Shown here one piece after another: positions 17,633 through 26,706 of a stretch of 64,000 nucleotides of DNA; the first letter of the stretch is position 1, and each line of letters opens with the position of its first letter. The notes under the pieces were generated by a model. It searched no databases. It was not told the DNA's origin and worked only from the letters and a program-made list of their open reading frames with translations. The stretch lies in contig CANJBZ010000004.1 of the NCBI GenBank assembly GCA_947473475.1, positions 1 through 64,000 on the forward strand, read 5' to 3'. Made by a program: the position numbers and the translations under genes. This stretch comes from Alphaproteobacteria bacterium (lineage in GTDB: Bacteria > Pseudomonadota > Alphaproteobacteria > Micropepsales > Micropepsaceae).

Positions 17633-19975
17633 ATGAAACGCCTGCGGAGATTTGGCTCGCTGGGGGCCGTTCTGTGCCTATGCGCCTGTGGCGGCGGCGG
17701 AGGTGGTGGGACACCCGCGGCCAGCGTGATAACGCCATCCATCAGCAATCAGCCCTCGAACAGCATTGTGCCCGCGGTTAGCGGCGCCGATGCCTTCCGT
17801 ACCACGGAATATTCCCGGATGGGGGGATTGGATCAGATCCGGGCGGCCGACGCTTACGCGCTGGGGTACACCGGCAGAGGCGTGATCATCGGCATTGTCG
17901 ATTTCAATTTCGACTTTGGCACGGGCGAGGTGAATTTCCATCCCGGCAGCGTGGGGCCGGACGATCAGGCAATCGCCTGGTACACGGCCCAGACACGCAG
18001 CGCGCCGGGAACGGACAAACACGGCTACGCGGTCGCGGTTACCGCTGCCGCCCTTAAGAACGATGCGGGCAGCCACGGCATTGCCTTCGACGCGACCGTG
18101 CTCGGGGTCGATTACTTCTCGCGCGTCAACGAGCAATTGGTCCCACAGAATGGCACGCTGTACCATGTGTCCGATCCATGGACCTACATCACGGCGCGCG
18201 GCGGCCGCGTAATCAATATCTCCTACGGTTACGAGGCCGGCGACACGATCTCCAACCCGCCACGGGTAAGCGAAGTCTATGTTACGGCATCGCCGGCAAC
18301 AGCGATCGCCAACGGCGCGCTGCTGGTCTCGGCGGCGGGAAACGCCGCCGGCGCAAGCCCCTCGCTCTCGAATTTCGACATCGTCGGCGACATGCAGGCA
18401 TTCGGGGTTACGAGCAACAGTCCTGGGGCCTTCCTTGTTGTCGGCGCTGTCGACGGCGCCAATCTGTTGGCGAATTTCAGCGACAAAGCGGGTGAATTGA
18501 AGGACCGCTACATCGTTGCCCCAGGAACGCACCTCCTTCTGCCGTGGGACAATGGCACGGCGTTTCTTTCGGGAACGTCGTTCTCGACACCGCTTGTTTC
18601 GGGCGCTGCGGCTTTACTGTTCCAGCGGTGGCCCACTCTGACCGCGCATCAGGTTGCCGACATCCTTTTGAACACGGCGACCGACCTCGGCGCGGCAGGC
18701 GTGGACACCACGTACGGACACGGCTTGCTGAATCTGGCGGCGGCGCTGCAGCCCGTGGGGGTGACGACATTTGCAGTCGCCAGCGGCGTATCGCCCGCGG
18801 TGTCCGCAAGCGGGATTGTAATCGGGCCGGTGTTCGGCGACGCGCCGGCGCTGCGCGCCGCTCTGTCGTCCATGATGATCCTGGACAGCTATGCCCGCGA
18901 TTTCCAAATGGACGTTTCGGGTTCGGTCGCCACGCGACCGAATTTGCCCGATCTGTTCGGCGCCATGGAGCAGCGCCTCGGCTGGCATTCGACGGGCTTT
19001 TTGGTGGGAGAGCAGACAGCATTCTCCTTCGATATAAGGCGCAAACCCGAGGACGGGATCGTGCCTTTCCAGGCGCTCGCCGGACCGCAGGATGCCTTTA
19101 CGCACGAAACGGTTTTTCGCCTGACTGGGTCGGGTGAGGGATTTGGCTGGTCGATGGGACGAGGCTTATCGTTGCGAGATGGAATAGCGGGCGAAAGTGC
19201 GTTTGCCGGTGCATCTTTAACCGCGCCGTTTTCGCCGGCTGTTGCAGCGGCGCCCAGCGCATTTGCCAGCATGCGCGTGCCGCTTTCGGGTGAAACCGAT
19301 TTGTCCTTCGGCGCCGCGCACGCCGATAATCAAGGGCTTACCGAAAACTTCCGCACGCCATTCCGTAACACGTCCGACATCACTTCGCTGCGCCTCGATC
19401 ACAGCACCGGCGGCGCCCACTTCCGTTTTGAAATGGGTGACGTGCTGGAAACCGGCGGTTTCATGGGCTCGCTTGCGGCAGGCGGCTTGAAAATGGCCGA
19501 GCACGCCTCCACCATGTGGACCACGGGGTCGGCCGAGACTTCGCTCGATGCCCATTGGTCCATCAAAGGCGCGATGACAGTAACCGCAAGCGCGGCTGCG
19601 CATCCGCAAGGAAGTCTGATCAACGCCATCGGGCCGGTTTACGCGACGAGCTTCGCCGCCGGGATTGCCGGGCACGATCTTTTCCGCGTCGGCGATGCGC
19701 TGAGCTTTACATTCGCGCAGCCCCTGCGCGCCGAACACGCATCCGCGACGCTGCTCACCGGCATCGGCCGCAATTGGTCGACCGGGGGCGTCATCATGGG
19801 CGAGACGCGCACATCGCTGTTGCCGTCTGGCCGCGAGCTGGATTTCGAAGCCGGTTACCGCTTCGCATTTGCCGGCTGGTCCACCGGCGCCAACCTCGCC
19901 TATGTCATCGACGCCAATCATTTGCGCGGTCAGGCCGCCGTGGTCGGGCTATTTACGGTACAACGGTCATGGTGA
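17633..19975 (+). CDS. lipidated subtilisin-like autotransporter (NalP/SphB1-like)
   Basis: About 780 residues. From ATG 17633 there is a lipoprotein signal with the lipobox cysteine at residue 19 followed by seven glycines, a layout known from the outer-membrane subtilases NalP and SphB1. The S8 peptidase domain follows with catalytic Asp90 ([10 protein letters not shown]), His130 (DKHGYAV) and Ser316 ([17 protein letters not shown]). Residues from about 500 to the end look like a beta-barrel autotransporter domain ending in the aromatic QRSW. It probably cleaves surface or secreted proteins. A 111-bp relic of a related gene lies at 21630. An upstream ATG at 17612 would spoil the signal. Confidence 0.85.
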   Translation: MKRLRRFGSLGAVLCLCACGGGGGGGTPAASVITPSISNQPSNSIVPAVSGADAFRTTEYSRMGGLDQIRAADAYALGYTGRGVIIGIVDFNFDFGTGEVNFHPGSVGPDDQAIAWYTAQTRSAPGTDKHGYAVAVTAAALKNDAGSHGIAFDATVLGVDYFSRVNEQLVPQNGTLYHVSDPWTYITARGGRVINISYGYEAGDTISNPPRVSEVYVTASPATAIANGALLVSAAGNAAGASPSLSNFDIVGDMQAFGVTSNSPGAFLVVGAVDGANLLANFSDKAGELKDRYIVAPGTHLLLPWDNGTAFLSGTSFSTPLVSGAAALLFQRWPTLTAHQVADILLNTATDLGAAGVDTTYGHGLLNLAAALQPVGVTTFAVASGVSPAVSASGIVIGPVFGDAPALRAALSSMMILDSYARDFQMDVSGSVATRPNLPDLFGAMEQRLGWHSTGFLVGEQTAFSFDIRRKPEDGIVPFQALAGPQDAFTHETVFRLTGSGEGFGWSMGRGLSLRDGIAGESAFAGASLTAPFSPAVAAAPSAFASMRVPLSGETDLSFGAAHADNQGLTENFRTPFRNTSDITSLRLDHSTGGAHFRFEMGDVLETGGFMGSLAAGGLKMAEHASTMWTTGSAETSLDAHWSIKGAMTVTASAAAHPQGSLINAIGPVYATSFAAGIAGHDLFRVGDALSFTFAQPLRAEHASATLLTGIGRNWSTGGVIMGETRTSLLPSGRELDFEAGYRFAFAGWSTGANLAYVIDANHLRGQAAVVGLFTVQRSW

Positions 19976-20046
19976 GTGGTGAATAGGGAATGGTGAGTAG
20001 TAGCGGCAGCTGAAGCCCGGCCAGGCCTACTCACCACTCACCCTTC
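19971..20046. repeat. inverted repeat GTGAGTGGTGAATAGG / CTACTCACCACTCACC
   Basis: GGTGAGTGGTG and GGTGAGTAG on the left are mirrored by CTACTCACC and ACTCACC on the right (20026-20043), between convergent genes. It could act as a bidirectional terminator or be a small intergenic repeat. Confidence 0.5.
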
Positions 20047-20048
20047 TC

Positions 20049-21536
20049 TCATCCCGCCGCCGGATTATACTCCCCGCCGCCGATGACGATGTTGATGACT
20101 TTTTCTTCCGTGTACGACAGAAGCTCGCTGATGCCTTCTTCGCGGCCGATGCCAGAATTCTTGAACCCGCCATAGGGGACGCCACGATAATGCTGTCCGA
20201 CGCCGTTGATCCAGACATATCCGGCTTGTACCGCCTGCGCGACTTTCAGCGCGCGGTTGATGTCATTGGTCCAGACCGCCGCCGTTAACCCCAGATCGGT
20301 CGCGTTGGCCATTTCGACGGCTTCGCTTTCCGTCCTGAATTTCAGGATCGACATAACCGGCCCAAAAACTTCTTCCTTGGCGAGCCGCATGGACATGTTC
20401 ACATCGCCGAACACCGTCGGCTCCACCCAGAATCCGCGCTTGAAGTCATCGCCCTGCGGGATGCCGCCACCGTGCAGCAGCGTTGCCCCGCCGGTGCGGC
20501 CGATGTCGATGTAAGAGAGCACCTTCTGATATTGCTGCTTGTTATTAATCGGCCCCATATTGGTCGCCGGATCGAGCGGGTGTCCGACCCTAATCTTCCG
20601 TACACGCTCCAAGATCTTTTCCACCACGCGGTCGTGGATGGATTCGTGCAGCAGAATGCGGCTCATCGAACCGCAGGATTGGCCTTGCCAGCCGAAATTC
20701 ATGCCGCCGACGGAGCACGCCGCGACCTTTTCCAGATCGGAATCTTCGAACGCGATCAGCGGGTTTTTGCCGCCCAATTCCAGGGTGACATATTTCACCG
20801 CCGTTTCGGCCGCCGCCTTCTGAATCGCCATGCCCGATGCGGGCTGCCCGATGAATGCAATGCGCTTAACCTTGGGATGGCGCACCAGCGTTTCGCCGGT
20901 TTCACGCCCGCCGGTGACGATGTTCACGACGCCGGCCGGCAAAATCTCTTTCACGATTTCGCCCAGAATAGATGCCGACAATGGGCTTTGCTCGGACGGC
21001 TTCACCACCATGGTGTTGCCGGAGATGATCGCCGGTGCGATGCGCGACGCCGCAAAGCCGATGGGGTGATTGAACGGAATGATGCGCCCAATCACGCCAT
21101 AGGGCTGGCGGATGGTCATGTGAATATTTCCGGGAGTCGCCGGGATCGTCTCGCCCTTGATCTCGTAGGCGAGACCGGCCGCAAAGCGCATGCGCTCGAC
21201 GGCAGTGCGCACGTCGCGCTTCATGGGGCCGAGCGTGTTGCCGGTATCGAGCGATTCGATGCGCGCGATTTCATCGCCGCGTTTTAAAATGGCATCGCCG
21301 AGTTTGTGGATGTATTCCGCGCGCTGCGCCATCGACAGCGCGGCCCATGCCGGTTGCGCTTTGTCCGCTGCCGCTACGGCATCGGCCATATCTTCGGCGC
21401 TGCCCATCGGCACGCGGCCGAGCGCGGTTTCATCGGCGGGATTGATGCTTTCGAGCCATTGACCGCTTTTGCTTTCGACCAGCTCGCCGCCGATCAGCAT
21501 CTTGCCCGTCATATAGGGCATGCTCGTCTCGTGCAT
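20049..21536 (-). CDS. NAD(P)+-dependent aldehyde dehydrogenase
   Basis: 495 residues from ATG 21536, which has a GGAGGG ribosome site. Classical aldehyde dehydrogenase motifs are present: IIPFNHPIGFAASRIAPA, VKPSEQSPLSA, VTLELGGKNP with the general-base Glu, and the nucleophilic Cys in GWQGQSCGSMSR. The end has EEVFGPVMSILKF and PYGGFKNSGIGREEG. It resembles the betaine/gamma-aminobutyraldehyde group, but the substrate is undetermined. It is flanked by the complete subtilase gene and by a relic of a second one. Confidence 0.92.
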   Translation of the reverse strand: MHETSMPYMTGKMLIGGELVESKSGQWLESINPADETALGRVPMGSAEDMADAVAAADKAQPAWAALSMAQRAEYIHKLGDAILKRGDEIARIESLDTGNTLGPMKRDVRTAVERMRFAAGLAYEIKGETIPATPGNIHMTIRQPYGVIGRIIPFNHPIGFAASRIAPAIISGNTMVVKPSEQSPLSASILGEIVKEILPAGVVNIVTGGRETGETLVRHPKVKRIAFIGQPASGMAIQKAAAETAVKYVTLELGGKNPLIAFEDSDLEKVAACSVGGMNFGWQGQSCGSMSRILLHESIHDRVVEKILERVRKIRVGHPLDPATNMGPINNKQQYQKVLSYIDIGRTGGATLLHGGGIPQGDDFKRGFWVEPTVFGDVNMSMRLAKEEVFGPVMSILKFRTESEAVEMANATDLGLTAAVWTNDINRALKVAQAVQAGYVWINGVGQHYRGVPYGGFKNSGIGREEGISELLSYTEEKVINIVIGGGEYNPAAG

Positions 21537-21629
21537 TTCATCCCTCCATTTTTCTGTTGGCGCGGACCTTAATGTGAGGTCCCACATGCCGCAACGACCG
21601 CTGGCCGGGGCGTTACGCGCAGCCGCACA

Positions 21630-21740
21630 CTGCTCACCGGCATGGGCCGCAATAGGTCGGGCGGTGGCGTGCCCATGGGCGAGACGCGCCCATTGCTGTT
21701 GCCGTCAGGCCGCAAGCTCGCTTGCGAAACCGGCTTTCGC
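21630..21740 (+). pseudogene. 111-bp relic of a subtilase-autotransporter barrel
   Basis: Positions 21630-21740 align without gaps to 19751-19861 inside the barrel-coding end of the intact autotransporter. Shared runs include CTGCTCACCGGCAT, GGGCGAGACGCGC and GCTGTTGCCGTC, with scattered substitutions. The reading frame carries a stop (TAG near 21653). It is therefore the remains of a duplicated gene, in the same orientation as the intact copy. Confidence 0.8.
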
Positions 21741-21776
21741 AAGCGGGAAGGTCCTGCGAGGCTAGCGCCTGGAATG

Positions 21777-22214
21777 TTAGGCGGCGGGCTTTGAGGCGTT
21801 CGGGGTTAGGACGCAGTTGGTTTCGACGGGGGCGTTGGGGCGGCTGCGCATGACGCGGCGGTCGCGTGCGAGGAGGCGGTAGCCTTCCTTGCTGCAGGTG
21901 ATGACCACTTTGCTGGCATCGACGCGCTTGGAAAATCCGGGAATGCGGTAGTGGCCGCGGCTGTCGGCTTGCACCACGAACGTGGACCCCGTCGGGGTCT
22001 TCGCCGAGATGGTTGCTTCCGGGATGACCTTGCCTTTGGAATCGCGCACGAAGCCGAAATAGGGCACGCCGTCGTCGCTGTTGTCGTGGAAATTGGCCAT
22101 CATCTCTTCGAAGAAGTCGCCGCCATTGGCAAACGCAGGCGAAGAGACAGCCGCATTGGCCACGAGAGCGCACACCAGTAGGCCCAAGCAGAGCTTTGAT
22201 GAACCGCTACGCAT
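21777..22214 (-). CDS. secreted carboxypeptidase-regulatory-like domain protein A
   Basis: 145 residues from ATG 22214. A signal peptide (ending SSPAFA) precedes NGGDFFEEMMANFHDNSDDGVPYFGFVRDSKG. An Ig-like carboxypeptidase-regulatory/CnaB-type fold follows (KVIPEATISAKTPTGSTFVVQADSRGHYRIPGF). Two cysteines (TCSKEGYR and ETNCVL) could pair. It is clearly paralogous to the protein at 23329: both share NGGDFF, GHY-K/R-IPG, AKAGYR/SKEGYR, DRRV and the final Cys. It lies in one transcript direction with two membrane proteins. Function unknown. Confidence 0.82.
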   Translation of the reverse strand: MRSGSSKLCLGLLVCALVANAAVSSPAFANGGDFFEEMMANFHDNSDDGVPYFGFVRDSKGKVIPEATISAKTPTGSTFVVQADSRGHYRIPGFSKRVDASKVVITCSKEGYRLLARDRRVMRSRPNAPVETNCVLTPNASKPAA

Positions 22215-22276
22215 GATCGTCGACTCCGTGTTTAGCGGGCTTGCGGACCTTACGATCCGCATCCGCTACCCACGGA

Positions 22277-22636
22277 TTATAGACCGAACCAGACGCGTTC
22301 CCAATTCCACAAAAACGCGAACGCGGCGATGGGCACGATCCAAATGCTTGATGCCCAAAGCTTTTCGGTTGCCCGCTCCGGTAACAATGACGCGATGATG
22401 GCGCAGACGAGCCCAACCAGAGCCGCCGATGCGATCCAGCCGTACCACCACATCGGCGGTCCGATGGTGTCGTTGCCGGCGACGAGACCCCAGCGCCACT
22501 CGTTGATTTCCGGGAAGTAGGTGAACAGCGGCCACGTGAATGCCGAGGTCGCGCCGGTGAAGGAATAGGCCGGAGCGTAGTAAGCGGCGAAGCCAATGGC
22601 GAAGGCCGGAAAGGCCCGGGATGCGATCTTGTCCAT
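22277..22636 (-). CDS. small polytopic membrane protein
   Basis: 119 residues with about three hydrophobic segments (AFAIGFAAYYAPAYSFTG, WIASAALVGLVCAIIASLL, IWIVPIAAFAFLWNWERVWF) and many aromatic residues. It touches the next gene upstream, with its start at that gene's stop. I do not recognise the family. With its partner it looks like a membrane complex subunit served by the two secreted proteins on either side. Confidence 0.75.
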   Translation of the reverse strand: MDKIASRAFPAFAIGFAAYYAPAYSFTGATSAFTWPLFTYFPEINEWRWGLVAGNDTIGPPMWWYGWIASAALVGLVCAIIASLLPERATEKLWASSIWIVPIAAFAFLWNWERVWFGL

Positions 22637-23094
22637 CAGAGCAGTCCTCTGGCGTTATTGACCAAGTGCCCAGCGATCATATCGTACCAGACGGTCGCGA
22701 ACAGAATCGCCGTCAGGGCGGCGCGCGTCGTCTTGTAATCGGGATAGCGCTTCCAGAAATACCAGTAGGACGGAAGCATCGCGAGCACGATGGCGGCGAA
22801 GTTCTCCTTCACCTCAAACAGGCCGATGACATAGGTCAGCTGCAAATCCTGCAGCGGCGGCCGCGCCAGCACGCGATAGGTCGGATACAGGATCGCGCCC
22901 AGCACGAATTCGATGACGTAAAGAATGATAATCGCCTGGACATAACCGCCCGGATTGATGCCGCGGGCGCGCGCAACGAAATCGCTTTGCCCCGGTTTGC
23001 GCGGCCAGAAGACGCTCAGAAATTGGTGCGTCACCGCGCCGAGCAGAAACACGGAAAAGATTCCGTGCAGGACCAGCAAGAAGGTAATCGGCAT
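22636..23094 (-). CDS. polytopic membrane protein with intramembrane histidines
   Basis: 152 residues and about four membrane helices. Histidines lie within or near helices (LLVLHGIFSVFLLGAVTHQF near residues 9 and 22, and MIAGHLVNN near the end), which could be haem ligands. This is an inference from position only. It is immediately upstream of, and translationally coupled to, the 119-residue membrane protein. Family not recognised. Confidence 0.75.
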   Translation of the reverse strand: MPITFLLVLHGIFSVFLLGAVTHQFLSVFWPRKPGQSDFVARARGINPGGYVQAIIILYVIEFVLGAILYPTYRVLARPPLQDLQLTYVIGLFEVKENFAAIVLAMLPSYWYFWKRYPDYKTTRAALTAILFATVWYDMIAGHLVNNARGLL

Positions 23095-23275
23095 TAGCTC
23101 CCCCGATGATGCAATCCGATGGCGCCGTTTTCCCCCACGTGCCGCCGGTTACTCACTCTTTTCGTTTGGATTGGGCGCCGCCTGCAGCGGCACCGTGCTT
23201 CCTTGAGCGCAACCTAAGCTTCGCGCGATGATGCCCGAAGCCCTTCAACGAATGCAAATGGAATTCTCGTAAAGA

Positions 23276-23312
23276 AAAAGGCGCGAGAAAAGCTTCCGCG
23301 CGCCTTTTCAAA
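23276..23312 (-). terminator. rho-independent terminator
   Basis: On the minus strand, AAAAGGCGCG and CGCGCCTTTTT form a stem with a run of T, directly after the secreted protein gene ending at 23329. The membrane-protein genes downstream would then need some read-through or their own promoter in 23095-23275. Confidence 0.7.
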
Positions 23313-23328
23313 CTCTATGGCAGGCCGA

Positions 23329-23766
23329 TCAGCTGACGGGCGTGCTGGCCTGCATCTTACAATCGACTTCGATCGGCGCCTTAGGCATCGTGCGGAGCAC
23401 GCGGCGGTCCTGCGCCATCGTCCGATAACCGGCTTTGGCGCATTCGATCAGAATGTTCTTCGCGTTGATCTCTTTGCCAAGGCCTGGAATTTTGTAGTGG
23501 CCGAGATTGTCGGAGATGATGGTCACGGCCTGACCGTCCACACCGCCGACGACCGTGGCCGTGACGATGGCGCGCGCGATGGGCTTGCCCTTCGTGTCAC
23601 GTACCCAGCCGAAGAAGGGGGTGCCGGTATCGGCGTTGGAGCCCCAGCTTTCCGAAAGCTCATTGAAGAAGTCGCCGCCATTGGCCAGTGCCGGCGAAAC
23701 GAATGCCGTTGCCGCCAAGCCCAGAGCTGCAATGCCGCCCATGCCGATCAAGGATTTCATCTTCAT
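23329..23766 (-). CDS. secreted carboxypeptidase-regulatory-like domain protein B
   Basis: 145 residues from ATG 23766, with a GGAGAG ribosome site. The signal peptide ends VSPALA, then NGGDFFNELSESWGSNADTGTPFFGWVRDTKG and a single beta-sandwich domain (PIARAIVTATVVGG, LGHYKIPGLG). It is paralogous to protein A at 21777 over the full length. Two cysteines lie near the end. Such domains usually bind other proteins or carbohydrate and have no catalysis of their own. Confidence 0.84.
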   Translation of the reverse strand: MKMKSLIGMGGIAALGLAATAFVSPALANGGDFFNELSESWGSNADTGTPFFGWVRDTKGKPIARAIVTATVVGGVDGQAVTIISDNLGHYKIPGLGKEINAKNILIECAKAGYRTMAQDRRVLRTMPKAPIEVDCKMQASTPVS

Positions 23767-23885
23767 ATCCGCTCTCCTGCCAGCTTCGCGGGATCGCCCC
23801 GCTCTCCCACCTCTGGTGCTCACTATATAAGAAGACGCCTGAAATCGCCAACTGCCCAGACCGGGAACTTGGCCATCCTCTCAGT

Positions 23886-25358
23886 TTATTGTTGTAAAAT
23901 CTCTTGCGCCGCCCGCTCACCCGACCAGAGCGCGCCCTCCATCCAGCCGTTGAAGGGGGCGATATGCTCCCCGGCGAAATGCACGCGGCCTTCGGGCAGG
24001 CCCATCACGGGCGCCCAGGCGGTCATTTGCCCCGGGCGGAAAACCGTGAAGGCCCCGCGGGCGAAGGGGTTTTCCGACCAGCGCTGGACGTAGGTTTTTT
24101 GCAATTCGCTCTCGAGCTCAAGGAACGCCTGTTTGGCGAGCCCCGCTCCGAACTGGGCCCGGCCGGCTTCGGGAAGAGAGCTCAGGCGCTGGTCGATCGC
24201 GGTGTTGCCGGTCGTCAGCGAGATCAGGCCGCGGGCAGCCTTCTGGCCGTAGCTCATATCCCAGATGTCGGCCGGACCGTCGGTACGCGCCCCGCCGTTC
24301 AGTCCGGCTTTGGTCCAGAAGCGCGTCTTGGTCTGAAGCAGAAAACGGGTCGCCTCGTGATAAATAAGGCTCTGAATGATCTTGGTCTTCTGCGGCGAGA
24401 AGGCCGGCTCAATCGCAACCTGCTTCAAGGTGGAAAACGGAATCGCCAGCACGGCGCGGTTCGCGGCGAATATGTCCATGCCCGCCGGCGTGCGGCAGGT
24501 GGCGCGGACGCCCGTGGCGGTCCGCTCCAGACGGGTCAGCTCGCAATTGTAGTGGATCGCATCTTTCAGGCGGGCGGCGATGGCGCGCGGCAGGCGGTCC
24601 ATGCCGCCCTCGATTTTCAAGTAAGAGCGCGAATCGCGGTGCAGCATGATCTGCTGCAAGAGGAAGAGTGCGGAAAAACCGCTCGAATCCCCGCCCAAGG
24701 TAATCAGCTGAATGGCGGCCTTGCTGGCCCCGCGCGATGCCAGCCAGGCCGGCCACGTCACCGAATCGAAGGGACGCCAGCGCTGATCGGCAAGATCGAT
24801 GTCCGGATTGGCAAGGTCGTCCGGGACGCCGCTGAGATATTTGATCATCAGTTGGGACACCGAAAGATTGCGCTCGTCCGGCTTCAGCCCAGGGGCCATG
24901 CGTTCGCGCGCCGCCAAATCATCCGTGCGCGCGTGCAAATTCCCGATGGCCTGAACGCCCGCGCCGGACGGCGCAAAGGGGATGAGCGACAGATCGAGTT
25001 CGTTCAGCCAGTGGATCACATATTCGTGGGTTTCGGCGACCCGCGCCGCGCCAAGCTCCGCATAAAGACCATCATCGAAATAGCCGCGCAGGGTGCGCAC
25101 GCGCCCCCCCGGTTCGGCGCGCGCTTCGATCAGCGTCACCCGCAAGCCGGCGTCGCGCAGCCGGTACGCGCAGGCGAGCCCCGACAAACCCGCGCCCACC
25201 ACGAGCACGGATTCGGGTGCAGGACGCGGCGGAGCGCGGGCGGCAATGGCACGCGACGTACCTGACGTCGCAATGGCCCCTGCGGCGGCCTGCAGGAAGC
25301 CCCTGCGGTTCACGTCCGGCAACCTTGGCTTGCGGCGCGGCGGGTGTGCTTGATCCAT
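23886..25358 (-). CDS. Tat-exported flavin monoamine oxidase
   Basis: 490 residues. The N-terminus has a twin-arginine signal (NRRGFLQAAAGAIA). The FAD-binding motif is VLVVGAGLSGLACAYRL, followed by LIEARAEPGGRVRT (the GG doublet typical of amine oxidases). The C-terminal flavin site reads GRVHFAGEHIAPFNGWMEGALWSGERAA. It oxidises an amine or L-amino acid in the periplasm, giving an imine/aldehyde and H2O2 or reducing an acceptor. It is divergent from an amino-acid binding protein. Confidence 0.9.
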   Translation of the reverse strand: MDQAHPPRRKPRLPDVNRRGFLQAAAGAIATSGTSRAIAARAPPRPAPESVLVVGAGLSGLACAYRLRDAGLRVTLIEARAEPGGRVRTLRGYFDDGLYAELGAARVAETHEYVIHWLNELDLSLIPFAPSGAGVQAIGNLHARTDDLAARERMAPGLKPDERNLSVSQLMIKYLSGVPDDLANPDIDLADQRWRPFDSVTWPAWLASRGASKAAIQLITLGGDSSGFSALFLLQQIMLHRDSRSYLKIEGGMDRLPRAIAARLKDAIHYNCELTRLERTATGVRATCRTPAGMDIFAANRAVLAIPFSTLKQVAIEPAFSPQKTKIIQSLIYHEATRFLLQTKTRFWTKAGLNGGARTDGPADIWDMSYGQKAARGLISLTTGNTAIDQRLSSLPEAGRAQFGAGLAKQAFLELESELQKTYVQRWSENPFARGAFTVFRPGQMTAWAPVMGLPEGRVHFAGEHIAPFNGWMEGALWSGERAAQEILQQ

Positions 25359-25421
25359 GACCCATCCTCTCTATCATCGCGGCGCGTTGCCCTCCACCCG
25401 CGGAAACGGACCCTTTTGCGC

Positions 25422-26444
25422 ATGCGCGTCACTTTGCCGAGAAGCCTTGCTCTGTTGGCGTCCTTGCTGTGCGTGAGCCTGCTCGTGGCAAGCGCGCATG
25501 CGGGTGAACGCCTCGACGCCATAAAGGGCCGCGGATTTCTTATCTGCGGTATCGGCGCCAATGTGCCGGGATTCTCCCAGCGCGACGCGAACGGCGCCTG
25601 GCGCGGCTTCGATGTCGATATGTGCAAAGCCATCGCGGCGGGAATTTTCGGCGATTCGAGCAAAATCCGTTTCCAACCGATCGACACCCTCGCCAATTTC
25701 ATGGCCGGCGGTGACATCGATGTGGTGCTGCGGGGCCTCACCTGGACATCGGGCCGCGAAATTTCGGGCGGCCTGCGGTTCGGACCAATCATTCTTTATG
25801 ATGGGCAAGGATTTCTAGTCCCCAGGAAGCTGGGCATCGCGAGCCCGGAGCAGCTCTCCGGCAAGTCCATCTGCCTTTCAACGGATGCGGCGTTTCTGAC
25901 GGGCGTGCGGACCTATTTTCGCAACCGGAATTTGACTCTGAAGGCCATCATCAAGGACCGCCGGGCGCAAGCCGAAGACGCCTTTTTCGCCGGCGAGTGC
26001 GATGCCATGTCGGCCGACGCCTCCGAGCTTGCTGAGGCGATCATCGGAAAAGCTCCGAACCCGGCGGATTACGTGATTCTTTCGCAGCAGATCACCAAGG
26101 AGCCGTTGGCGCCGCTGCTGCGCAAAGGCGACGACCAATTGCTCGATGCCGTGCGCTGGTCGATCTTTGCACTGATCAACGCGGAGGAGCTTGGTATCCG
26201 AGCGGACAATATCGATCGCATGCGGGCGAGCGAGTATCCGGACGTTAAGTTTTTCTTTACTCCTGCCCCCGCAAATACACCGGCACTAAGCCCGAATTGG
26301 ACGACTGCGATTATTTCGGCTGTCGGCAATTATGGGGAAATCTACGACCGCAATCTCGGCAGTAAATCGAAAGCCAAGCTTCCACGCGGACTGAGCCGCC
26401 TTTGGTCCGACGGCGGCGCACTCTATGCGCCGCCCATTCACTAA
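25422..26444 (+). CDS. amino-acid ABC transporter substrate-binding protein (AapJ-like), orphan
   Basis: 340 residues from ATG 25422 with a signal peptide (SLLVASAHA). It has the family-3 solute-binding pattern: ERLDAIKGRGFLICGIGANVPGFS, GFDVDMCKAIAAGIFGD, then VLRGLTWTSGRE. AapJ-type proteins bind L-amino acids for an ABC importer. No permease or ATPase gene is nearby. A periplasmic sensing role with the following histidine kinase is possible but unproven. Two cysteines are conserved-looking (Cys in LICGIG and DMCKA). Confidence 0.87.
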   Translation: MRVTLPRSLALLASLLCVSLLVASAHAGERLDAIKGRGFLICGIGANVPGFSQRDANGAWRGFDVDMCKAIAAGIFGDSSKIRFQPIDTLANFMAGGDIDVVLRGLTWTSGREISGGLRFGPIILYDGQGFLVPRKLGIASPEQLSGKSICLSTDAAFLTGVRTYFRNRNLTLKAIIKDRRAQAEDAFFAGECDAMSADASELAEAIIGKAPNPADYVILSQQITKEPLAPLLRKGDDQLLDAVRWSIFALINAEELGIRADNIDRMRASEYPDVKFFFTPAPANTPALSPNWTTAIISAVGNYGEIYDRNLGSKSKAKLPRGLSRLWSDGGALYAPPIH

Positions 26445-26706
26445 GCCGTTCCAAAATGCGCCGCTGACAGCGGCTAAGCAATCTTAAGCTGCACCTTATG
26501 CAACATTTAAGCATCAAATCTCAGCGTAAACGCTTCTTTAACCATACGCCGCATTACCATCGCCATATCCTTGGTGGCTCATACCGTGCCTCCTCCCGCG
26601 AAGCTTTGATTAAACGTTGTGCTTTAGCATCCGAGATGCTGCGGCACTGCAACCTCAAAGCGCGCAGCGGCGAACTCGGTAGACGACGGAGTGTTGTGGC
26701 CCGCAC
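26445..26706 (+). other. 262-bp intergenic region upstream of a histidine kinase
   Basis: There is a hairpin GCCGCTGACAGCGGC near 26460 that may end the preceding gene, then a more AT-rich stretch likely to hold the kinase promoter. No convincing gene was seen; one 70-codon frame here has no family features. Confidence 0.4.
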
